51,578 nucleotides of DNA from DASZGL01 sp035938875. GTDB lineage: Bacteria > Chloroflexota > Dormibacteria > Aeolococcales > Aeolococcaceae. The translations under genes were made by a program, and so were the position numbers. Shown piece by piece: positions 20,833 through 27,777 of the stretch (positions within the stretch are counted from its first letter, which is position 1; the number at the start of each line of letters is the position of its first letter). The DNA lies in assembly GCA_035938875.1 (NCBI GenBank), contig DASZGL010000015.1, positions 1 through 51,578 on the forward strand, read 5' to 3'. Under the pieces are notes generated by a model. That model was not told the DNA's origin, did no database searches, and worked only from the letters and a program-made list of their open reading frames with translations.

Positions 20833-21348
20833 ATGCCGCTTCGCTTTCGTGTGCGTGAGGGAGAGCTTGCCGACCTCGGCGTGATCGAGGAGATGTTGGA
20901 GGCGGCGCTGAACTGGGATCCCTCGGCGCCCCGGCGCTCGCTCGCTGAGCTGTACGCCGTCGATGCCACCGTGCGGCGTTACCTCGCTGAGTGGGGGCGT
21001 GCCGGCGACGCGTCGGTCATCGCCGTGGCCAGCTCCGGGTACTGCATCGGCGCCGCCTGGTTCCGGCTCTTCTCCGCGGAACAGCCGGGATACGGCTTCG
21101 TCGACGCCAGCACCCCCGAACTGTCCATCGCCGTGGCCCGGCCCTACCGGGGACGCGGCGTCGGCTCGGCCCTTCTGGCGGCGCTGCTCGCCGCCGCCGC
21201 CGAGCGGGGACACCCGAGGCTCAGCCTGAGCGTCGCCATCGGCAACCCGGCACAGCAGCTCTATCGTCGCCACGGGTTTGTCGACGTCGCCACCCGGAAA
21301 GCCGATCTGCTCATGGTGGCGCCGACGGCGGTGGTGGGGGCTCGGTAG
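20833..21348 (+). CDS. GNAT-family N-acetyltransferase
   Basis: The 171-residue protein has the GNAT core: an acetyl-CoA loop RPYRGRGVGSALLAALL (~104-120), followed by LSLSVAIGNPAQQLYRRHGFVDV, the typical helix and strand of the C-terminal half. Such enzymes transfer acetyl groups to amines; the substrate is not predictable. The start ATG 20833 has a near-perfect but base-paired ribosome site. It ends just before the leaderless purM promoter, whose -10 box overlaps its stop. Confidence 0.88.
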   Translation: MPLRFRVREGELADLGVIEEMLEAALNWDPSAPRRSLAELYAVDATVRRYLAEWGRAGDASVIAVASSGYCIGAAWFRLFSAEQPGYGFVDASTPELSIAVARPYRGRGVGSALLAALLAAAAERGHPRLSLSVAIGNPAQQLYRRHGFVDVATRKADLLMVAPTAVVGAR

Positions 21349-21351
21349 ACT
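21346..21351 (+). promoter_or_regulatory. -10 box of purM, leaderless type
   Basis: TAGACT overlaps the stop of the acetyltransferase gene (TAG 21346-21348) and lies eight bases before the purM GTG. No ribosome site lies between them, so the mRNA probably begins at or next to the GTG. Confidence 0.5.
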
Positions 21352-21359
21352 CGCCCGCT

Positions 21360-22385
21360 GTGGGTGACCTCCGCTACGCCGACGCCGGCGTCGACATCGA
21401 CGAGGGCAACCGTGCCGTCACCCTCATCAAGCGCACCGTCGCTTCGACGTTCACACCTGCGGTGCTCGGCGGCATCGGCGCCTTCAGTGGCATGTTCGCC
21501 CTGGAACCGGGCCGATTCTCCGACCCCGTGCTGGTGGCCAGCGCCGACGGTGTCGGCACCAAGATCAAGGTGGCCATCGCCTGCAACATGCACCGCGGGA
21601 TCGGCACGGATCTTGTCAATCACTGCGTCAACGACATCCTCTGCTGTGGCGCCGAGCCGCTCTTCTTCCTCGACTACTTCGCCACGGGGAAGCTTCGCCC
21701 CGAGCAGCTCGCCGAGATCGTCGAGGGAATCGCGCAGGCGTGCCGCGAGTCGGGTTGCGCGCTGATTGGTGGTGAGACCGCGGAGATGCCCGGTCTCTAC
21801 GGCCTCGGCGACTACGACCTCGCCGGCTTCATCGTCGGTGCCGTGGAGCGGACCCGCATCATCGACGGTGCACGGGTGCGTGCCGGTGACGCCGTGCTCG
21901 GTCTACCCAGCAGCGGGCTGCACACCAACGGCTACTCGTTGGTGCGCCACATCGTGCAGGATCGCGAGCTCGACTACTTGTCGACTCTTCCAGGCACGGA
22001 CGCGCCCCTGGCCGAGCTGCTGCTGGCCCCCCACCGCTCGTATCTCGCCGCGGTGCGCGAGCTGCGCGCCGCGCTCGACGTGCGCGCCCTTGCGCACATC
22101 ACCGGTGGCGGGCTCAAGGAGAACGTTCCCCGGGTGCTTCCGCAGGGGCTTGGAGTCGAGCTCACCCGGGGGAGCTGGCAGGTGCCTGCCGTGTTCGGCG
22201 CGATCGAGACGGCGGGCGGCGTCCATCCCGACGAGATGTGGCGGACATTCAACATGGGCATCGGCATGGCCGTCGTCGTCCCCCAGGACGACGCAGCGCG
22301 GCTCGCCGAGGTTGCGGGACTGCCCGTCTACCGCATCGGCCGCGTCGTCGAGCAGTCCGGGGCAGAACGGGTGGTGCTCCGCTGA
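21360..22385 (+). CDS. purM: Phosphoribosylformylglycinamidine cyclo-ligase (AIR synthetase)
   Basis: PurM closes the imidazole ring of FGAM with ATP to give AIR. The 341-residue protein has YADAGVDIDEGNRAV at its start, ASADGVGTKIKVA, HCVNDILCCGAEPLFFLDY, ALIGGETAEMPGLY, and ITGGGLKENVPRVLP, all standard PurM motifs. GTG 21360 is used because the frame upstream is a shadow of the acetyltransferase gene and the GTG matches the family start. Its TGA overlaps the CTG that probably starts purN. Confidence 0.96.
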   Translation: MGDLRYADAGVDIDEGNRAVTLIKRTVASTFTPAVLGGIGAFSGMFALEPGRFSDPVLVASADGVGTKIKVAIACNMHRGIGTDLVNHCVNDILCCGAEPLFFLDYFATGKLRPEQLAEIVEGIAQACRESGCALIGGETAEMPGLYGLGDYDLAGFIVGAVERTRIIDGARVRAGDAVLGLPSSGLHTNGYSLVRHIVQDRELDYLSTLPGTDAPLAELLLAPHRSYLAAVRELRAALDVRALAHITGGGLKENVPRVLPQGLGVELTRGSWQVPAVFGAIETAGGVHPDEMWRTFNMGIGMAVVVPQDDAARLAEVAGLPVYRIGRVVEQSGAERVVLR

Positions 22386-23038
22386 GCGAGCGGCGACGGG
22401 TTCCGGTGGCGGTCCTGGTGTCGGGGGCCGGTAGCAATCTTCGCGCCCTACTCGACGCCAGCAAGGAGCCCGACTTCCCCGCGCAGGTCGTGCTTGTGAT
22501 CAGCAACCGTCCCAGCGCGCCGGCGCTGCGCATCGCCGCCCACGACGGCGTTGACACCGCCGCAATGCCCGTCTCCGCATTCGCCGGTGACAGCGCGGCG
22601 CGCGACCTGGCGCTGCGCGACCGATTGATCGACGGCGGCGTGCGACTCGTGGTCTGCGCGGGGTACGACCGTGTCCTCGGCGACGTCGTCCTCGACGCGT
22701 TCCCCGACGCGATCTTCAACGTGCATCCCTCGCTCCTTCCGGCGTTCGGAGGCGGCATGCGCGCGGTCGAGGACGCGCTTGCGGCGGGCGCCAAGGTGAC
22801 CGGCTGCACGGTGCAGTTCCTCGAACGGGGCGAGCCCGACGGAGGCGCGATCGTCCTTCAGGGAGCAGTGCCCGTTCTCGAGGACGACGACGCCGAACGG
22901 CTGCGCGCGCGTATCCACGAGCAGGAGTGGCGCCTGCTCCCCGAGGCGGTGCGACTCTGGTGCGAGGGACGGCTGCGCCGTGAGGGACGCAGGGTGCGCA
23001 TCCTCGATCCGGTTACCGCGGCGCAACCGATGCCATGA
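22382..23038 (+). CDS. purN: Phosphoribosylglycinamide formyltransferase
   Basis: PurN transfers a formyl group from N10-formyl-THF to GAR. The frame shows VAVLVSGAGSNLRALLDA, the catalytic Asn-His-Asp setting (FNVHPSLLPAFGG; GCTVQFLERGEPDGGAIV) and a C-terminal RLRARIHEQEWRLLPEAV. The start is uncertain. CTG 22382 overlaps the purM stop (CTGA), gives an N-terminus of normal length (SERRRVPVAVL) and has GGTGGTG five bases upstream. The first GTG in frame (22406) would leave almost nothing ahead of the first strand. With CTG the product has 218 residues. Its end overlaps purH as ATGA. Confidence 0.93.
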   Translation: MSERRRVPVAVLVSGAGSNLRALLDASKEPDFPAQVVLVISNRPSAPALRIAAHDGVDTAAMPVSAFAGDSAARDLALRDRLIDGGVRLVVCAGYDRVLGDVVLDAFPDAIFNVHPSLLPAFGGGMRAVEDALAAGAKVTGCTVQFLERGEPDGGAIVLQGAVPVLEDDDAERLRARIHEQEWRLLPEAVRLWCEGRLRREGRRVRILDPVTAAQPMP

Positions 23039-24564
23039 CCATGCGCGCGCTGCTCGGCCCCTACGACAAGACCGGGCTCGCCGATTTTGCCCGGGGCCTT
23101 GCCGCCTGCGGCGTCGAGCTGATCGCCACCGATGGCACACGCCGCTTCCTCGGCGAGAGCGGCATCGCCTCGCGCGCTGTCGCCGACGTCACCGGATTCC
23201 CCGAGATGCTCGACGGCCGGGTCAAGACCCTGCATCCCGCCATCCACGCCGGCATCCTGGCGCGCCGCGACATTCCCGCGCACATGGCGGCGCTGAAGCA
23301 GCGAGGCATCGCACCGATCGACATCGTGGTGGTCTCGCTCTATCCGTTCCGCGAGACCGTCGCGCGCGGCGCCTCGCGCGAGGAGACGATGGAGAACATC
23401 GACATCGGCGGCCCGACGATGATCCGCGCCGCGGCGAAGAACGCCGACGCCGTCGCGGTGCTGGTGTCGCCGGCGCAGTACAAGGCCGTGCTCGAGGAGA
23501 TCCGCGACTCCGATTCGGTCAGCGAGGCGACGCGGCGGCGCCTCGCCGCGCAGGCATTCGCCCACGTCGCCGCCTACGACACCGCGGTGGCCGCGTACCT
23601 TGCCGGCGACCTTGGCGGTGACGGCATGCCCGACGAATTCACCGTCGGCGGTGCGCTGCTCCAACGCCTGCGCTATGGCGAGAATCCGCATCAGCACGGT
23701 GCCCTGTACGCTGTTCCCGGTGCGCCCGGCGGTCTGGCCCACGCGCGTCACCTGCAGGGGCCGGCGCTCTCCTTCACCAACTGGCTGGACGTCGAGTCGG
23801 CGCAGCGCATCGTCACCGACTTCGAGGAACCTGCGGCGACCATCATCAAGCACACCAATCCCTGTGGCTTCGCCATCGGCACCGACCTGGTCAGCGCCTA
23901 TCGTTGCGCCTTCGAGTGCGATCCACGAGCCGCCTTCGGCGGCATCGTCGGCCTCAACCGTCCCCTCGACCTGGCCACCGCCGACGAGGTGGCCAAGACG
24001 TTTCTCGAAGCCGTCGTCGCGCCGCAGATCAGCGACGACGCGGCCGAGCGCTTACAACGCAAGGAGCGGCTGCGCGTGCTCATCGTCGACCGGCCGTCGC
24101 CGGCGGCGCAGCACGACGTGCGCAGCATCGACGGTGGGCTGCTGGTGCAGACCGTCGACCGCGTCGGACTCGACCGCACCACCATGCAGGTGGTCACCAG
24201 GCGAGCGCCGAGCGAGGCTGAGTGGCACCAATTGCTCGTCGCCTGGCGACTCTGCCGTCATGTGAAGTCCAACGCGGTGGTGATCGTCAAGGACGGCATG
24301 GGAGTTGGTGTCGGAACTGGCCAGATGTCGCGTGTCGAGGCGGCCGAGCTCGCCGTCAGCCGCGCCGGTGAGCGCGCCAAGGGTGGCGTCGCCGCGTCCG
24401 ACGCCTTCTTTCCCTTTGCCGACGGGCTCGAGGTCGTCGGCCGTGCCGGCGTGACGGCGATGATTCATCCCGGCGGGGCGAAGAACGACGCCGAGGTCAT
24501 CGCCGCAGCCGACTCGCTCGGCATGGCGATGGTCCACGCCGGGGAGCGCCACTTCCGGCACTGA
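23035..24564 (+). CDS. purH: Bifunctional AICAR transformylase/IMP cyclohydrolase
   Basis: PurH does the last two steps to IMP. The 509-residue protein has the N-terminal MGS-fold cyclohydrolase (ALLGPYDKTGLADFARGL, LDGRVKTLHPAIHAGIL) and the transformylase half (RYGENPHQ, KHTNPCGFAIG, NWLDVESA, FFPFADGLE), with catalytic Lys-His in KHTNPCG. Family starts usually read ALISVSDKTG; here GPYDKTG replaces it. ATG 23035 overlaps the purN stop (ATGA), and the stop overlaps the next gene (TGATG). Confidence 0.97.
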   Translation: MTMRALLGPYDKTGLADFARGLAACGVELIATDGTRRFLGESGIASRAVADVTGFPEMLDGRVKTLHPAIHAGILARRDIPAHMAALKQRGIAPIDIVVVSLYPFRETVARGASREETMENIDIGGPTMIRAAAKNADAVAVLVSPAQYKAVLEEIRDSDSVSEATRRRLAAQAFAHVAAYDTAVAAYLAGDLGGDGMPDEFTVGGALLQRLRYGENPHQHGALYAVPGAPGGLAHARHLQGPALSFTNWLDVESAQRIVTDFEEPAATIIKHTNPCGFAIGTDLVSAYRCAFECDPRAAFGGIVGLNRPLDLATADEVAKTFLEAVVAPQISDDAAERLQRKERLRVLIVDRPSPAAQHDVRSIDGGLLVQTVDRVGLDRTTMQVVTRRAPSEAEWHQLLVAWRLCRHVKSNAVVIVKDGMGVGVGTGQMSRVEAAELAVSRAGERAKGGVAASDAFFPFADGLEVVGRAGVTAMIHPGGAKNDAEVIAAADSLGMAMVHAGERHFRH

Positions 24565-25409
24565 TGGAGGCGCAGGAGCACTCGGCGGGCGGCACCGCCG
24601 ACTACGAGTACGACCGCGACACCCGGGTCGAGCGGACCGGCGAGGGTCGCTGGCGCGCCACCGTCACGCCGCGCTGGAGCATCGGACCCTACCCCAACGG
24701 CGGCTACGTCCTCGCCGTCGCCATGCAGGCCGTCGCCGCCGAGCTGCCCCATCCCCATCCCTTCGCGGTGAGCGCCCACTTCCTCCGGCCCACGGCACAC
24801 GCTTCGGTCGACATCGAGGTGGAGCAGATCCGCGCCGGGTGTGGCCACTCCACCGCCGAGGCGAGGCTGATCCAGGACGGCAGCGAGCGGCTGCGCGCGC
24901 TGGCCACCTTCGGCGACCTGAGTGCCGCCAGCGGAGCCAACGTGGTCACCGCCACCACGCCCCAGATGCCGCCGCCGGAGGAGTGCCTGGGTCGCCGCGA
25001 CGATGACACCGTGATGCCCAACGGGCTGCAGGCCAGCATCCGCGACCGCGTGGACCTGCGCCTGGTGCCACAGACGGCCTCGGCGCTGCTCGGCCGGCCC
25101 CGCGGTGTCGGCGAGATCGGCGGCTGGATGCGCTTCGCCGACGGCCGCCCCGTCGACGCGCTCAGCCTGCTGCTGCTCTGCGACGCCTGCCCGCCCGCAG
25201 CCTTCGACCTCGTCGAACGTCCCGGCTGGGTCCCGACCATCGAATACACCGTGCTGGTGCGTGGCGTGCCTGCACCGGGCTGGTTGCGCTGCTGGTTTCG
25301 CACCCGCTTCGTCGTCGACGGCTACATCGAGGAGGACGGCGAGCTCTGGGACTCCACGGGGAGGCTGGTCGCGATGTCCCGCCAGCTGGCCCGCATCAAT
25401 CCGCAGTAG
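24564..25409 (+). CDS. Acyl-CoA thioesterase-like protein (double hotdog)
   Basis: The 281-residue protein resembles the thioesterase-like superfamily: RWRATVTPRWSIGPYPNGGYVLAVAMQ (helix start of the first hotdog), PFAVSAHFLRPT, and in the second half VGEIGGWMRFADGRPVDALSL and PTIEYTVLVRG. Relatives hydrolyse acyl-CoAs of unknown identity. It overlaps purH by one base (TGATG), yet it has no known role in purine synthesis. The next gene is an acyl-CoA synthetase 122 bases away, so the two may work on the same acyl pool. This link is inference. Confidence 0.8.
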   Translation: MEAQEHSAGGTADYEYDRDTRVERTGEGRWRATVTPRWSIGPYPNGGYVLAVAMQAVAAELPHPHPFAVSAHFLRPTAHASVDIEVEQIRAGCGHSTAEARLIQDGSERLRALATFGDLSAASGANVVTATTPQMPPPEECLGRRDDDTVMPNGLQASIRDRVDLRLVPQTASALLGRPRGVGEIGGWMRFADGRPVDALSLLLLCDACPPAAFDLVERPGWVPTIEYTVLVRGVPAPGWLRCWFRTRFVVDGYIEEDGELWDSTGRLVAMSRQLARINPQ

Positions 25410-25480
25410 GCGACATGCGACTCGGGGTCCCCACGGAGCCGTCGTCGCCGGGTGCGGAATCCGTGGGGTGTAGTCGGGGC

Positions 25481-25486
25481 TATCAT
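25481..25486 (+). promoter_or_regulatory. Possible -10 box of the acyl-CoA synthetase gene
   Basis: TATCAT sits 45 bases before ATG 25532, which has a strong GGGAGGAG ribosome site, so this would be a leadered transcript. The -35 region is not recognisable. Confidence 0.35.
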
Positions 25487-25531
25487 CGTGCGCCGCCGGC
25501 GCACGTCGGCACAGCGGGAGGAGCGCGTCAG

Positions 25532-27076
25532 ATGATGCCGGGTACCGACATCCTCGCCGGTCACGCGGCACAGCAACCCGACAAGGTGGCTGCCGTCGAC
25601 GAGGACGGCCACTCGCTCACCTACGCCGAGCTCAACCGCCGGGCCAACCGCGCCTACTGGGCGTTGCACGCACTGGGGATGCGGCGTGGTGACCGCTGCG
25701 TGCACATGAGTCACAACTCCCTCGAGGGCTTCGAGATCGGCCACGCGCTGCGCAAGACGCAGGCGGTGAGCACACCGATGAACTGGCGTTTGCGCGGCAA
25801 GGAGATCGCCTACCTGCTCAATGACAGCGGCGCATCGGTCGTCGTCGCCGGCCACGACTTTACCGCGGTGATCGACGAGGCACGGCCGATGGTCGAGGAC
25901 GCCGCCGGCCGTCGCTGGCTGTGCCACGGCGGCGCCGCGCCGGCAGGCTGGCAGTCGTACGAGGCGCTGCGCGACGCCGCCGGCGAGCAGGAGCCGCCGC
26001 CCAACGAGCAGGTCAGCGGTCCGACGATGGTGTACACGGCGGGGACAACGGGGAATCCCAAGGGCGCCTACCGCCCCGACGGAGTCCTGCTGGGAACCAT
26101 CCTGCAGTTCATCCAGGCGTTCAAGCTGGGCTCCTCCGATGTCCATCTCCTCGCCGGACCGGGGTATCACAGCGCGCCGGCGGCGTTCAGTGGACTGCAG
26201 TCGATCATGGGCGCCACCTGTGTTGTCATGCATCGCTTCGACCCGGAACGGGCGATTCAACTCATCGCGGAGCACGGGGTCACCTCGACGTTCATGGCCC
26301 CGACGCTGGTCAAGCGCATCGTCGACCTGCCCGAGCAGGTGCGCGCCAAGTACGACGTCTCCTCGATGCGCGCGTTGATCGTCGCCGCAGCGCCGTTTCC
26401 CGCAGACATCAAGCAGCGCGCCGTCGAGTACTTCGGCGACAGCGTCTACGAGTTCTACGGCGCCACGGAGACGGGGATCGTCACCGTGATCGGCCCCGAC
26501 GAACTGCTCGAGCATCCCCAGTCGTGCGGCCGCGCCTTCGAGGGCGTCGAGATCCGCCTGCTCGACGACGATGGCGATGACGTACCCGAGGGTGAGCCCG
26601 GTGAGCTCTGGTCGCGCTCACAACAACTGCTGGGCGAGTACTACAACAAGCCCGAGGCCACTCAGAAGAACAGTCGCGACGGCTTCTTCACCGTCGGCGA
26701 CATCGCTTATCGCGACGCCGCTGGCTACTACTACATCTGCGACCGCAAGATCGACATGATCATCAGCGGTGGGGTCAACATCTACCCGGCCGAGATCGAG
26801 GCCGTGCTCCTCACCCATCCCGCCGTCGAGGACTGCGCCGTGCTCGGCGTTCCCGATGAGGAGTGGGGTGAGGTGGTCAAGGCGGTGGTCCGTGTCCGTG
26901 ACGGACACAGCGTCGGCGCCGACGAGCTCATCGCCCTGTGCGCCGCCAACCTTGCTGGGTACAAGCGTCCGCGCAGCGTGGACTTCGTCGAGGACTTCCC
27001 CCGTGACGCCGCTGGCAAGCTGATCAAGCGACAGCTGCGCGACCGCTACTGGGCGGCGGCCGGTCGCCGGGTGTGA
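25532..27076 (+). CDS. Acyl-CoA synthetase (AMP-forming, fatty-acid CoA ligase type)
   Basis: This ANL-superfamily enzyme activates a carboxylic acid to its CoA thioester through an acyl-AMP. The 514 residues contain the P-loop MVYTAGTTGNPKGA (~169-182), YEFYGATETG, the hinge-region YYICDRKIDMIISGGVNIYPAEIE and the catalytic C-terminal Lys in DAAGKLIKRQLRDR. All core motifs are intact. The substrate is unknown; the form resembles FadD-like ligases of high-GC bacteria. ATG 25532 has GGGAGGAG upstream; ATG 25535 is an equal alternative. A VOC protein and fbiC follow, each with its own promoter-like box. Confidence 0.92.
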   Translation: MMPGTDILAGHAAQQPDKVAAVDEDGHSLTYAELNRRANRAYWALHALGMRRGDRCVHMSHNSLEGFEIGHALRKTQAVSTPMNWRLRGKEIAYLLNDSGASVVVAGHDFTAVIDEARPMVEDAAGRRWLCHGGAAPAGWQSYEALRDAAGEQEPPPNEQVSGPTMVYTAGTTGNPKGAYRPDGVLLGTILQFIQAFKLGSSDVHLLAGPGYHSAPAAFSGLQSIMGATCVVMHRFDPERAIQLIAEHGVTSTFMAPTLVKRIVDLPEQVRAKYDVSSMRALIVAAAPFPADIKQRAVEYFGDSVYEFYGATETGIVTVIGPDELLEHPQSCGRAFEGVEIRLLDDDGDDVPEGEPGELWSRSQQLLGEYYNKPEATQKNSRDGFFTVGDIAYRDAAGYYYICDRKIDMIISGGVNIYPAEIEAVLLTHPAVEDCAVLGVPDEEWGEVVKAVVRVRDGHSVGADELIALCAANLAGYKRPRSVDFVEDFPRDAAGKLIKRQLRDRYWAAAGRRV

Positions 27077-27093
27077 TCGGCGGCCGCAGCACG

Positions 27094-27099
27094 TAGACT
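27094..27099 (+). promoter_or_regulatory. Possible -10 box of the VOC-protein gene
   Basis: TAGACT lies 53 bases before ATG 27153, which has a GGAG ribosome site. The leader between them carries no ORF of note. Confidence 0.35.
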
Positions 27100-27152
27100 G
27101 GAGGCACGCAACCGTCCGACCGGGCTGCCCCCGGGTGTCAGGAGTGTCACAC

Positions 27153-27749
27153 ATGGCCGTGACCACCAAGCCCGACGTCGCCGCGGTGCAGCGCCAGGAG
27201 CGTCCGCTGTGGCGAGGGGTCAATCACCTCGCTCTGATCACCCCCGACATGGATGCAACGGTGCGCTTCTACCACGGGGTTCTGGGCATGCGCCTGGTGG
27301 CCACGGTGATGGCGGGACCGATGCGCCACTACTTCTTCGAGATTGCCCCGGGCAACACCGTCGCCTTCTTCGAATGGCAGGGGATGTCCACCTTCGCCAA
27401 GCCGGCGGGCAGCATCGTGGAGCAACCGCTGCAGTTCGATCACCTGTCCTTCAACCTGCCCGACGAAGCTGCGCTGGTGGCGCTGCAGGAACGGTTGCGC
27501 AGCGCCGGCGTCGAGGTGACCCGCGTCGTCGACCACGGCTTCATCCACTCGATCTATTTCACCGATCCCAACGGCATCGCGCTGGAGGCCTCGTACTGGC
27601 TCGCCGACGCCACCGCCGCCGCCGAGACAGACCGCAGCGCGTTCAACGATCCATCGCCGGTGGCTGCGGTCACCGAGCTGGAGCGTGACGGCGTGCTCGA
27701 GTGGCTGCCCACGACCGAGCTGGTGGACGCACCGACCGGCGTCGTGTAG
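27153..27749 (+). CDS. VOC-family protein (glyoxalase/dioxygenase fold)
   Basis: The 198-residue protein has one vicinal-oxygen-chelate domain (~24-150): GVNHLALITPDMDATVRFYHGVLGMRL, then VAFFEWQG, QFDHLSFNLPDE and the final DPNGIALEASYWL. His in NHLAL, Glu in FFEW, His in FDHLS and Glu in ALEAS are in the usual metal-ligand positions, so it likely binds a metal. The reaction is unknown (glyoxalase, dioxygenase or resistance type). ATG 27153 has a GGAG site eight bases upstream. A ~45-residue tail after the domain is unassigned. Confidence 0.85.
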   Translation: MAVTTKPDVAAVQRQERPLWRGVNHLALITPDMDATVRFYHGVLGMRLVATVMAGPMRHYFFEIAPGNTVAFFEWQGMSTFAKPAGSIVEQPLQFDHLSFNLPDEAALVALQERLRSAGVEVTRVVDHGFIHSIYFTDPNGIALEASYWLADATAAAETDRSAFNDPSPVAAVTELERDGVLEWLPTTELVDAPTGVV

Positions 27750-27769
27750 CAGGGCACCCTGCCTACAAT
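27749..27769 (+). promoter_or_regulatory. fbiC promoter with palindrome, leaderless type
   Basis: TACAAT (27764-27769) lies eight bases before the fbiC ATG. Directly upstream is an inverted repeat, GCAGGG (27749-27754) and CCCTGC (27757-27762) with a 2-base centre, sitting where the promoter spacer would be. It could be an operator; no T-tract supports a terminator. Confidence 0.45.
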
Positions 27770-27777
27770 CCAGGGCC

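Noticed and set aside
25488..25535. A 15-codon leader ORF before the acyl-CoA synthetase (GTG 25488 to TGA 25533-25535)
   Set aside because: Its GTG lies at the -10 box and probably upstream of the transcript start; the synthetase has its own strong ribosome site.
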